Assembly: GCA_030789695.1 (NCBI GenBank)
Contig: CM061136.1
Location: forward strand, 137,342,448 to 137,406,447
Reading direction: 5' to 3'
Source of the DNA: Scilla litardierei
Lineage: Eukaryota; Streptophyta; Magnoliopsida; Asparagales; Asparagaceae
Length of the DNA: 64,000 nucleotides
Position 1 is the stretch's first letter, and every line of letters starts with the position of its first letter. The position numbers were made by a program, and so were the translations under genes. The notes under the pieces were generated by a model that had not been told where the DNA came from, did no database searches, and worked only from the letters and a program-made list of their open reading frames with translations. This document shows positions 1-10,848 of the stretch, in pieces.

Positions 1-1506
1 GATGTGGCCGGTGTTGCCCCATGGGTTTTGCTCGGGTTGCGCCGGCAATCGTTGAGTGTTCCGATTGAGCAAGGCCAATTGCTCCGATATTTGAGCCACA
101 ACGGTATTAAGGGAGTCTTACCCCGCCTTCAAGGTAGCATTGACCTTATTTTGCTCGACCATAAACGCCTCCACTCTAGCTTCGAAGTCGGATCGTTGTT
201 GAGCTTGTGGAGGGTTTTGATTTTGATTCCTCCACCCTTGATTGTATCCGGGCGGCCTATATGGTGGAACTTGTTGCTTCGGTTGAAAATTTTGTTGCGT
301 AGGCCCCCTCGGTGGATAGTGTTGTTGTTGGGGTGGTGGTTGTGGTCGAGCTTGTTGAGGTGGTGGTTGTGGCGGGTTCAAAGCTCCTTCATTGTTGGCG
401 TAAGAGAATCCGGGATGATTTCTTGTGGCCGGATTGGCCCAATACCCTTGGTTCCCCGCGACATATTGTACTTGCTCCAAGGATCCTTCTCCTTGCTCTC
501 CTCCCACGTACATGGCTTGAGATTGGTCTTGCCAATCACACATTTGGTTGGTCGGTGCGGAGGTGGATGGGACTCCTTGGGGCTCCGTGATAAACTTCTC
601 CAATCTCTCCACTACCTTGTGGAGAGAATCTAACTTGCTTGTAAGCTCCGCTACTGCCTTCGCTTCATAGATACTAGTCGGCTTCAAGGAGGACGTGGAG
701 TGTCCTCGCTCATCGCCCCATTGTTGATTGTTTGAGGCCATCTCCTCAATTAGGGCCGTAGCTTCCTCAGGAGTCTTTGATAAGATATCACCATTCTCCA
801 CGGCATCAATAATTTGTTTGGTCCCCGGTTGGAGACCATTGTAGAAGCTATGCACTAGCTCCCAATCTTCTATGCTATGGTGCGGGCATTGATGCTGCAG
901 ATCCTTAAAACGCTCCCAAGCCTCGTAGAGCGTCTCTTGGGGTCCTTGCTTGAAGGACATAAGAGCGCTCCGAATCTTCACCGTCTTGGAGGGCGGATAG
1001 AACTTGTCAATGAATGCACTCGCCAACTCGTCCCAAGTGGTGAAAACACCCTCATCTTGCGTCCTCAACCAATAGAGTGCCTTGTCCTTTAGCGTGAAGG
1101 GGAAGAGACGCAGTCTGATGGCATCGATGGAGACCCCCAGCATCTGAAATGTGGCGCACTTCGACAAGAATAATTGGATGTGGTAGTGGGGATTTTCATG
1201 GGCATTCCCATGAAATGGATCCTGCTGCATCAGGACCACTAATCCAGTCTTCAGCTCAAAGTTCTTGTCAGCCGCCAACTCCGGCATGGCAATGGATGAG
1301 GTAGTAGAAGAGGTCTTAGGCCGGAGCCTATCTCGAATAGAAATTATCCTCTCCATCCTTGCCGCTAATTGGTCCGCAGTTTCCGGGTTGGTCATAAACC
1401 TCCCTTCCGGATTTTGTCTCCTTTCCGCTCTAAGTCTCCGTGCGGTACGTTCGATCTCGGGATCAAACAATATAGCTTCAGGGTCCGTCATAGATCTCGT
1501 GTACAT
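1..1506 (-). pseudogene. gag: gag of Athila/Tat-like element, one in-frame stop
   Basis: Encodes the structural Gag that forms the cytoplasmic virus-like particle and packages the element RNA. The open part is 462 codons (1506 to 118). Residues about 131-228 match the Retrotrans_gag core in style (RLRLFPFTL, ALYWL, FYPPSKT, EAWERFKDLQHQCPHH, SFYNGL). A region rich in P and Q follows at about 375-440. The frame stops at a TAA (120-118), but the same frame continues open from there to base 1 with a typical gag-like sequence (DSLNTVVAQISEQLALL). I therefore read the stop as a point mutation inside a longer gag. The first ATG (1506) or the sixth codon (1491) could be the start. No zinc knuckle is seen, which is usual in this lineage. 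Confidence 0.85.
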
Positions 1507-1632
1507 GCACAGGGAAAACAGAGTTTCAAAGAAATGATTAGTACCGTGGAAGGGTTAGGTAAAAATAAAGAAATAAAATAATAATAATAATAAAGAAGTA
1601 GATAGGGTGAAAAAAAAATCAAACGCAATCGC

Positions 1633-1651
1633 CTCCCCGGCAACGGCGCCA
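1633..1651 (-). other. Primer binding site, tRNA-Asp type
   Basis: On the minus strand this reads TGGCGCCGTTGCCGGGGAG, complementary to the 3' end of plant tRNA-Asp including CCA. It lies six bases downstream of the LTR end at 1658. The same site occurs at 38771-38789 and 43195-43213, linking all three copies to Athila/Tat-type priming. Confidence 0.9.
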
Positions 1652-1657
1652 AAAACT

Positions 1658-3464
1658 TGATCGCTCCGGGATGTAACCCAAAGAACGGTTGTAGTTTTAC
1701 TGCAAGCGCACGGTATAGCGGCGATCGGGATATCGAACACAGGGAGGACGAATGACCGTGCTTGTTCCAATCAACCTGGCTATTTAAGAAGAAAGATTTG
1801 CCTTTGGCGATCCTGTCACAATCGTCAGACAAAGTGCGGAAATATCAAATCAAATAAAGAACGTCTAGGGAATGGGGAATCCCCGCTACTCACCGTATTT
1901 CATAAATGTGGTTCATCGGTATCAAAATTGCTAGAATAAGATTTTGGATGAACTAGTTGCAACTGAATGTAGAACCAAGCTCACGCTCTTGCGCTGTTGC
2001 CGGTCTATAGCTATCCTAGGTTTGGGTCCAATCTCTTGCAAACCCTAGCCTAGGGAAACTAGCATTAGGATCAACATCATCGTTCAATCACGCCCCGAGC
2101 CCACTCTCGTGTAAACTCGGGCCACGACCTAGGTTGGGATAGTTCCTACCCGTCCAATCTCTTGCAAACGGGTATTGGCACGGAATTGCAACCGGAAACC
2201 CTAGTATCGGTCCAAAACCGATACTACGGAAATTCGATTCCAACCCAATTCGGATTTCTAGGGTTTCCTATCGAATTGGGATCCAATCTCTTGCAAATCC
2301 CAATCGGTATGAACTCCTAGCTAACCGTAGTAGATTGATCCCAATCTAATCCCTAAACAACAATTCTAGCAAAATTTCTACTAATTCATCACAAGTATGA
2401 AGTTGGGCTTGTAGGGTTCATCCCCACGCCCCAAGACGTGGAGACTACTCACAATTCATAGCAAGATCACAAAAATAATCAATGAAATAAGCAATAGAAT
2501 TCATCACAATATTGAGATATGCAATAAAAATAGAATTTTTAGAGAAGAGATAGACAAACCAATGGAGTTCTTCAATTATTCCAACAAAAATCAAATTTTG
2601 TCTCTTCTCCAATCTCAAGAATAAAGCTAAAAATCTAAATCTAAAAAGCTGCAAAAATCTAAGAGAAAGCTCTCTAAAACTAGGGTAAAAACAGGGGTTA
2701 AATACCCCCCAAAATCGTCCAAAAACTGTGACCAAAATACCCCTGCGCAGCCTGTTTTCCGCAATTTTCGCTACAGGCAGCGCGTCGCACTCGACCGAGT
2801 GACAAAAGTCGCTCGGCCGAGTGAGAAACCCTGTAATTTTCCAGTAAGTCGGGACCTTCAGGGGTCTCTACTTCGGGGGCGGCTCGGCCGAGTGAGTTGT
2901 CGTCACTCGGCCGATGGCTTCATGGTACTCGGGCGGACGTGATTATCCACTCGGCCGAGTGGGTCTTCTGAAGCTCAGGCAGCCGAAAAACAGTAACTTG
3001 GCGATTTTTGAACAGCTTCGTCTGGGCGCCACTCGGGCGGACGAGATCTCGTCACTTGGCCGATGTGGTCTCCGTCGCTCGACCGAGTGCACATATGAAT
3101 CGTGTCTGATCTGGTCGGCCGAGCGGTGTCTCGCTGGTCGGCCGAGTGGCTCCTCCACTCGGCCGAGTGGGAGACCAAAAATGCCCAATCAGCTTGTTTT
3201 GGCCTCCTCGTTGCTCCTACGACGTCCATTCTTCTTCCGCTCCTCTCCAACAGCGAAATACCCCTTGGGGAGGTCGTCGGTGACCCTCTGGAGTAAGCGC
3301 ATCTCGAGATCACTCCAAATCGTGCCAAATCACCTGAAATGCGACAAAAACAACAAATCGTGAAAAGCATCGCAATATCGTCGATATATCGTGAAAAACA
3401 TGATTTGGGCGATCTAAATGGCATGCAAACATGCGGGAAAAAGGTGTAAAATAAGGAGTGATCA
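1658..3464 (-). repeat. 5' LTR of the Athila/Tat-like element (1807 bp)
   Basis: On the plus strand it starts TGATCGCTCC and ends GGAGTGATCA, giving TGATC...GATCA ends. The inner edge sits at the primer site; the outer edge coincides with the start of the unrelated palindrome. In element orientation the first part (U3) holds a palindromic motif array (2788-3169). A TATTTAA box at about 2700 precedes the likely transcription start. No partner LTR is in the window. Confidence 0.75.
2788..3169. repeat. Array of about 12 palindromic CACTCGGCCGAGTG-like motifs in LTR U3
   Basis: Copies or half-copies begin near 2788, 2810, 2882, 2906, 2928, 2950, 3030, 3053, 3076, 3114, 3136 and 3156. The best copies (2950, 3156) are perfect 14 bp palindromes; others vary at the central GGCC (ACC, GGGC) or at the flanks. 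The spacing is irregular (20-80 bp), so this is not a simple minisatellite. It lies in U3, upstream of the putative TATA box. Confidence 0.8.
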
Positions 3465-4682
3465 GAAAGGAAGCATAAGAACATGTTACCATGGGATAGC
3501 AGCATTAAAGTAAACAAAAGTAAGGACACATGAGATAGTAAAATTTATAAATTAAAGACAATTACTTTAAGTTGTTCATTCACATATTTGGAAACTCGTG
3601 TAAACCGCATGACGCTAAGGAGTCGGACTTCACCTAAGGTGGGTGAAAAATGGTACCCCAACTAGCGACACGAGCACTGGAGGGGCCTCTCGTAACTCCG
3701 TACCCGAACGGGCCAAGGTACTAGAGCGAGACTCATCTCGGTTTTTCTATCGGACAAATAGAGAAAACCATCATTTACCGTCATGGTGCGACACGAGCAC
3801 ACCAGCGGCCTCTCTAGCCCTCTCCAACGCCCCTTCTGGGGGCAACACATCGGGCGAGAAATCATAATTCATATGTCTGCTCCTTAACCCCTAAAGTTTA
3901 CCCGTGTTTCCCCCAAACCCACATCCGGAGTCTCACCTATTTTAGAATGGACTGAGCTCCCGATGTCAAACTCTTATCCTCACTCTCAGTTTTTAAAATA
4001 TTTCTTCGTTTGTCAACAAATCATCTAGCGGTCTCGACTACATCTTTTTCATCTCTCCATCGCTTTCATAATTTCACCGATGTCGTAATTCAACAACGAC
4101 CATCGTCTTCATCTGATTTCAACATCGCATAGTTCCATCAATTCCATTCACTTTCTTAATGAAGTTACAACACTAATATGATACACTAAACAAGAAGAAA
4201 CTACAACACTAGCAAATGTCTCAAGTTGACATACTCAATCAAAATAAAGCTACATGCTAGCATAATGGAAAGTAATGGCGTAATAACACAACCATGTATA
4301 CTATCTTTTTGCATGTTAGTAAATGACATAAGACGTCCTTTAACATAACATAATATACTAGCTTTTATTTGAACATAGCAAACATGTTAATATGCACTTT
4401 AACTTGAACACAATTTCATTTACTACAACAAATTGGAAAGCATGTGAGCATGGCTACTAATTATCACATAAATCATGACAAATAATAGCATGATAACTGG
4501 ATTTGAACAAAACATAAAAGAGTAATGCATGGTATGACAATATTGCAAAATTTGAACCTGTCTAAACGGTTACATCAGAAGGAACATCATTTTTAGCATA
4601 TCTACAGTCAGAATTGGTCTCTGGTCCCTTCACGAAAGTTGTAGATATTGGTGTTTTCCTTTCACTGACCAATTTTCATAAA
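3465..4682 (-). repeat. Left arm of a 2.4 kb palindrome (inverted long-LTR fragment)
   Basis: This arm is the reverse complement of 4686-5903 with scattered substitutions. Both arms are 1218 bp, so insertions and deletions cancel or are absent. Its outer end is the insertion edge of the Athila/Tat-like LTR, so the original arm may have been longer. It carries no credible reading frame; the short frames on both strands are mirror images of each other. Confidence 0.85.
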
Positions 4683-4685
4683 CGA

Positions 4686-5903
4686 TTTATGGAAATTGGT
4701 CAGTGAAAGGAAAACACCCATATCTACAACTTTCGTGAAGGGACGAGAGACCAATTCTGACTGTAGATAGGCTAAAAATGATGTTCCTTCTGATGTAACC
4801 GTTTAGACAGGTTCAAATTTTGCAATATTTTCATACCATGCATTACTCTTTTATGTTTTGTGCAAATCCAGTTATCATGCTATTATTTGTCTTGATTTAT
4901 GTGATAATTAGTAGCCATGCTCACATGCTTTCCAATTTGTTGTAGTAAATGAAATTGTGTTCAAGTTAAAGTGCATATTAACATGTTTGCTATGTTCAAA
5001 TAAAATCTAGTATATTATGTTATGCTAAAGGACGTATTATGTCATTTACTAACAAGCAACAAGCTAGTATACATGGTTGTGTTATTACGCCATTACTTTC
5101 CATTATGCTAGCATGTAGCTTTATTTTGATTGAGTATGTCAACTTGAGACATTTGCTAGTGTTGTAGTTTCATCTTGTTTAGTGTATCATATTAGTGTTG
5201 TAACTTCATTAAGAAAGTGAATGGAATTGATGGAACTATGTGATGTTGAAATGAGATGAAGATGATGGTAGTTGTTGAATTACGACATCGGTGAAATTAT
5301 GAAAGAGATGGAGAGATGAAAAAGCGGTAGTCGAGACCGCTAGATGATTTGTTGACAAACGAAGAAATATTTTAAAAACTGAGAGTGAGGATAAGAGTTT
5401 GACATCGGGAGCTCAGTCCATTCTAAAATGGGTGAGACTCCGGATGTGGGTTTGGGTGAAACACGGGTAAACTTTAGGGGTTAAGGAGCGGACACATGAA
5501 TTATGATTTCTCGCCCGATGTGTTGCCCCCAGAAGGGGAGTTGGAGAGGGTTAGAGAGGCCGCTAGTGTGCTCGTGTCGTACCATGACGGTAAATGATGG
5601 TTTGCTCCATTTTTCCGACAGAAAAACCGAGATGAGTCTCGCTCTAGTACCATGCCCCGTTCGGGTACGGAGTTACGAGAGCCCCCTCCAGTGCTCGTGT
5701 CGCTGGTTGAGGTTCCATATTTCGCCTACCTTGGGTGAAGTCCGACTCCTTAGCGTCCTGCGGTTTACACGAGTTTCCAAATATGTGAATCAACAACTTA
5801 AAGTAATTTTCTTTAATTTATAAATGTTATTATCTCTTGTGTCCTTACTTTTGTTTACTTTAATGCTGTTATTCCATGGTAACATGTTCTTATGCTTCCT
5901 TTC
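4686..5903 (+). repeat. Right arm of the 2.4 kb palindrome
   Basis: It pairs with 3465-4682 across a three-base centre (4683-4685). It is also the first half of the unit that recurs directly at 8492-10848. Landmarks shared by all three copies are the TGGTCAGTGAAAGG motif next to the centre, GAGAGTGAGG and GAGTTTGACATCGG near 5390, and GAAGTCCGACTCCTTAGC near 5740. Confidence 0.85.
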
Positions 5904-7061
5904 AATACCTGCATTTCATAATGTGGTTTCATATGAATGTTTTGCAAGTTCTTATAACTAAGTTCACATGTTGGAATGTATCACTTTTATGCACCATGAA
6001 CCTTACTTGTTAGACCACCATCCCTAGATAGGTAGACCAGTTCTAAAACTGGGTTCTACTAGAGTGTTAGGAGTTTCTACTGGGTCACGCGTTGACGTGT
6101 CCCCGTTGACTTTTCAGGTTGGGGATAGCGGCTAGAGCCTTGGAGTTGGTGATCGGTTGTAGGATTGGGTGGCGAGGGGTATGATGAGAGACTTGTACTT
6201 TTGGTGTTTTTTTTCGAGTAGACCTTTGTAGCTAGAGTTGTGATGATGAAATGTTTGAATTGTATAAGTTGGAATTGGACTTGGAGTTGTATAAGATTAT
6301 CGTTGTCTCAGTGTAGCTTTCCTTATTTGTACCCCTTGAACAGATGGTGTATGTAAAAGACTGTATCAATGTATTAAATAAATGAAATATTGTACTTTTG
6401 TTTATTTCTCAGTGTTATATCTATGATGGAGTTTTACTTGTACTTCCCAGCACGTGCGCAGTGGCCTGCGGAGTTTTCTGTTTCGAGCAATACTTCTTTT
6501 CTCTCTCCTCGTTTTTCTTCACACCCGTAGTTTCAGGACTACCTGATACGGATTCGTACTTATCGGGTATCCTGGGAAACGGGTCGTGACAGGTGGGGTG
6601 GTGCAAAAGGGGAGAAAGGGGGAGGATAGAATTTGGACAGATTTGAGGGAGAGAGGATATGGTGAGAATGAGAGAAATTTTGATTTTTTTGGTTTTCTTT
6701 GGGTTTTGATTTTCTCCCAATTAATCCCATCCATTCATTTAGTCAAAGATGATGCCATATGTTTTCTTTTTACCATGCAAGATGACACATTAGCTAGTGA
6801 TGTGTCATGGTTAAAGAATTTTGGAATTTGTATTTTCTGAAAAATAAAAATACATGGGAATTACACAATACTTCTAGAATACATGGTATTTCATTCAAAT
6901 ACTCATATTTACTAATACAAAATTATAGGTTAAAATCTTTTAAAAATAATTCCTACACCAAAATAATTAAAGAAAAATACGGGAATACTCCCAAAAATTA
7001 TACGTGTGCATCCACGCCAAAATATGTATAAACACGCGTACAATGGAAACGAGGTATTACA
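4686..7061 (+). repeat. Long-LTR family unit, copy 1 of a direct repeat
   Basis: This segment recurs at 8492-10848 with nearly the same order and length. Within it, a GGGTCGTGACA terminus at 6591 resembles the 3' ends of the long LTRs at 54297-56909 (minus) and 57925-60454 (plus). About 470 bp further on it ends in GAGGTATTACA (7061), which on the minus strand is a TGTAATACC LTR start next to a purine-tract-like sequence (7074-7062). A polyadenylation-like AAATAAATGAAA lies near 6380. I read it as a composite of a plus-strand LTR 3' part and a minus-strand LTR 5' part. No protein-coding content is seen. Confidence 0.6.
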
Positions 7062-7915
7062 TTCTACCCACCTTAAAAACAAAGTCCGCCCTCGGACTTT
7101 ATAAGCTAAGGGTCTGACCGGAGAATAAAATAGTCTATGGATTTCCCTACCCAAGAAAAGCAACCAACGATATATGTGTATACTACATACTCATATATAC
7201 ATACACTATAACATAGATCATGCTCATATACTTACCCATTCTCATCCAAGGTTACAGGTATATACAAGAACAAATCTTCGACCCCTCTTATCTAAATACT
7301 ACTAGGCTTTTTTGTGGTTTAATATAGAATAAATGAGCAGACCACTGCAATAACACTGGAATAGTACATAGAGAAAAGAAAAGTGCTCCAACAGAAAATA
7401 AAACACAGTACTGAAAAGTAAATACAACAACACAGAAGTTACATTACATCACTTTCATAAGTTTATATACATACAAGCATCAACTGTACAACGGGGTTAC
7501 AAAAAGCGGGTACAACAAAAGTAGAAACCCCCAACCCAAAAGTACAAAAGTCCACACCCGGTACAACGCACCCACTAGTCTAAGCCCAGGAAATCTAATT
7601 ATACAAAGTCGCCCGAAGGCTCTACCTCAATAGCACTGGCACCGATCTCTGGCTCCGGGACACCCGAAGACTGCTCGGGACTCGTACCTGTAAACCACAG
7701 GATGGGACACGTCAACGCGTGACCCAGTAGGAACTCCTAACACCCTAGTAGAACCCAGTTTACAACTGGTCTTTCTAACTAACTAACTAACTACAAGTGT
7801 CACATCATCACATGTTTACGCAGAAATTAAAAACAGAGTATAAGTGCTGAAAGTAAACAACAGTGAACAGAACTGAAGTAACAAATGATTAAATTAAATA
7901 AAATTAAGGACACTA
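7062..7915 (-). repeat. Minus-strand fragments of the same long-LTR family, with purine tract next to an LTR start
   Basis: On the minus strand, 7800-7700 matches 6020-6120 of the plus-strand unit (ACTGGGTTCTACTAG, GTTAGGAG, ACTGGGTCACGCGTTGACGTG). About 7345-7320 matches the AGTGG-C-TGC stretch near 6460. The minus strand then ends with AAGGTGGGTAGAA (7074-7062) directly before TGTAATACC, the arrangement of a polypurine tract and 3' LTR start in chromoviruses. At about 7915 the homology flips to plus orientation, giving a second head-to-head junction besides the one at 4684. Confidence 0.5.
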
Positions 7916-7919
7916 AGAA

Positions 7920-8491
7920 AAAATAGAGAAAATTTCCTACAACTTTGAAGAAGAGGCCGAGAGCCAATTCTGACTGCAACTAGGGTAACAGAGCCATTCT
8001 TTCTGGTATGACAGTTTTAGGCAGATTCATGTGTTAAATTTGCTTAGAAATTGTAATGTTGTATTTTTATCTTAGGTTGAAATTGATCATGTTGATGGTA
8101 CATCATTATCATGTTCTTGAAATATGTCTTATGATGATGCTTCATATGTTATGATTCATGTAGAAGAATTATGATGATGAGAATTTGTGTAAGTATGAAA
8201 TGAAAGCGGTAGTTGAAACCGTTAAAGAATCATTGCTGAAACAATGATGTATTATGTTTAAAACTGAGAGTGAGGTTGAGAGTTTGACATCGGTGTTCTC
8301 GATCCATTCTTGAAATGGGTGAGAATCCAGATGTGGGTTTGTAGGAAACACGGGTAAATTATAGGTGTTAAGGAGCGGACGTAGTATGATTTCTCACTCG
8401 CTACGTCACTCTCGAAAGGGGGAGTTGACTAGAGTTAAAGAAGCCGCCGGTGTGCCCATGACGCACCAGGACGGTAAGTTGACATATGTGA
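7920..8491 (+). repeat. Diverged extra copy of the LTR sub-region
   Basis: This is a more diverged copy of roughly 4717-5600. It keeps the CTACAACTTT start, the GAGAGTGAGG/GAGTTTGACATCGG block (near 8265), the CACGGGTAAA block (near 8350) and the ACCAGGACGGTAA end (near 8475). It abuts a second, better-conserved copy at 8492, so the LTR family carries an internal tandem duplication here. Confidence 0.6.
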
Positions 8492-10421
8492 TTTATGGAA
8501 ACTGGTCAGTGAAAGGAAAACACCCATATCTACAACTTTCGTGAAGGGACCAGAGACCAATTCTGACTGTAGATAGGCGAAAAATCTGTTCCTTCTGCTG
8601 TAACTGTTTAGACAGATTAAAATTTTACACTATTGTCATACCATGCATTACTCTTTTATGTTTTGTTCAAATCCAGTTATCATGCTATTATTTGTCATGA
8701 TTTATGTGATAATTAGTAGCTATGTTCATATGCTTTCCAATTTGTTGTACTAAATGAAATTATGTTCAAGTTAAAGTGCATATTAACATGTTTGCTATGT
8801 TCAAATAAAAGCTAGTATATTATGTTATGTTAAATGACGTCTTATGTCATTTACTAACATGCAACAAGCTAGTATACATGGTTGTGTTATTACGCCATTA
8901 CTTTCCATTTGGCTAGCATGTAGCTTTATTTTGATTGAGTATGTCAACTTGAGACATTTGTGTTTAGTGTATCATATTAGTGTTGTAACTTCATTAAGAA
9001 AGTGAATGGAATTGATGGAACTATGCGATGTTGAAATGAGATGAAGACGATGGTCGTTGAATTACAACATCGGTGAAATTATGAAAGAGATGGAGAGATG
9101 AAAAAGTGGTAGTCGAGACCGCTAGATGATTTATTGACAAACGAAGAAATATTTTAAAAACTGAGAGTGAGGTTAAGAGTTTGACATCGGGAGCTCAGTC
9201 CATTCTAAAATGGGTGAGACTCCGAATGTGGGTTTGGGGGAAACACGGGTAAACTTTAGGGGTTAAGGAGTGGACGTATGAATTATGATTTCTCGCCCGA
9301 TGTGTTGCCCCCAGAAGGGCAGTTGGAGAGGGCTAGATAGGCTGCTGGTGTGCTCGTGTCGCACCATGACGATAAATGATGGTTTGCTCCGTTTGTCCGA
9401 CAGAAAAACCGAGATGAGTCTCGCTCTAGTACCTTGACCCGTTCGGGTACGGAGTTACGAGAGGCCCCTCCAGTGCTTGTGTCGCTGGTTGAGGTACCAT
9501 ATTTCGCCCACCTTGGGTGAAGTCCGACTCCTTAGCATCATGCGGTTTACACGAGTTTCCAAATATGTGAATCAACAACTTAAAGTAATTTTCTTTAATT
9601 TATAAATGTTATTATCTCATGTGTCCATACTTTTGTTTACTTTAATGCTGTTATCCCATGGTAACATGTTCTTATGCTTCCTTTCAATACCTGCATTTCA
9701 TAATGTGGTTTCATATGCATGTTTTGCAAGTTCTTATAACTAAGTTCACATGTTGGAATGTATCACTTTTATGCACCATGAACCTTACTTGTTAGACCAC
9801 CATCCCTAGATAGGTAGACCAGTTCTAAAACTGGGTTCTACTAGAGTGTTAGGAGTTTCTACTGGGTCACGCATTGACGTGTCCCCGTTGACTTTTCAGG
9901 TTGGGGATAGCGGCTGGAGCCTTGGAGTTGGTAATCGGTTGTAGGATTGGGTGGCGAGGGGTATGATGAGAGACTTGTACTTTTGGTGTTCCTTTTTCCG
10001 GTAGACCTTTGTAGCTAGAGTTGTGATGATGAAATGTTTGAATTGTATAAGTTGGAACTGGACTTGGAGTTGTATAAGATTATCGTTGTCTCAGTGTAGC
10101 TTTCCTTATTTGTACCCTTTGAACAGATGGTGTATGTAAAAGATTGTATCAATGTATTAAATAAATGAAATATTGTACTTTTGTTTATTTCTCAGTGTTA
10201 TATCTATGATGGAGTTTTACTTGTACTTCCCAGCACGTGCGCAGTGGCCTGCGGAATTTTCTGTACCGAGCAATACTTCTCTTCTCTCTCCTCGTTTTTC
10301 TTCACACCAGTAGTTTTGGGAATACCTAATACGGATTCATACTTATGGGTATCTTGGGAAGCGTCTCGTGACAGGTGGGGTGGTGCAAAAGGGGAGAAAG
10401 GGGGAGGAGAGAATTTGGACA

Positions 10422-10453
<32 letters not shown>

Positions 10454-10848
10454 GATATGGTGAGAATGAGAGAAATTTTGATTTTTTTGTTTTCTTTTGG
10501 TTTTGATTTTCTCCCAATTAATCCCATCCATTCATTTAGTCAAAGATGATGCCATGTGTTTTCTTTTTACCATGCAAGATGACACATTAGCTAGTGATGT
10601 GTCATGGTTAAAGAATTTTGGAATTTGTATTTTGTGAAAAATAAAAATACATGGGAATTACACCATACTTCTAGAATACATGGTATTTCATTCAAATACT
10701 CATATTTACTAATACCAAATGATAAGTTAAAAAATAATTCCTTCACCAAATAATTAAAAAAAATACGGGAATACTCCCAAAAATTATACGTATGCATCCA
10801 CGCCAAAATACATATAAACACGCGTACATATGGAAACGGAGTATTACA
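8492..10848 (+). repeat. Long-LTR family unit, copy 2 of the direct repeat
   Basis: Homologous to 4686-7061 over its whole length, including the CTCGTGACA terminus (10373), the roughly 470 bp downstream segment and the GGAGTATTACA end (10848). Differences are scattered substitutions and small indels, including a (GA)n expansion at about 10430-10451. Beyond 10848 the sequence switches to decayed copia internal DNA, confirming 10848 as a real terminus. Confidence 0.75.

Larger units (their letters stand above)
1..3464 (-). mobile_element. Athila/Tat-like Ty3/gypsy element, 5' end (5' LTR, primer site, gag); continues beyond window start
   Basis: Read on the minus strand, a 1.8 kb LTR (3464 to 1658) is followed by a tRNA-Asp-type primer site (1651-1633) and then a gag reading frame running to the window edge. 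A gag with this glutamine/proline-rich tail, a tRNA-Asp primer and a long LTR is the arrangement known for Athila/Tat lineage elements. The rest of pol and the 3' LTR would lie at negative coordinates. The LTR edge at 3464 cuts into the left arm of the palindrome that starts at 3465, so this element is probably younger than the palindrome. Its target duplication cannot be tested because the other end is outside the window. Confidence 0.85.

Noticed and set aside
4..633. 209-codon plus-strand open frame at the window start
   Set aside because: It is the antisense shadow of the gag coding region; composition is L/W/R-rich without any domain.
3465..5903. Foldback (Mutator- or hAT-like) DNA transposon
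   Set aside because: The arms are parts of a longer unit found elsewhere without inversion (8492-10848). There is no transposase and no target duplication at the arm ends, and the left end is cut by another element.
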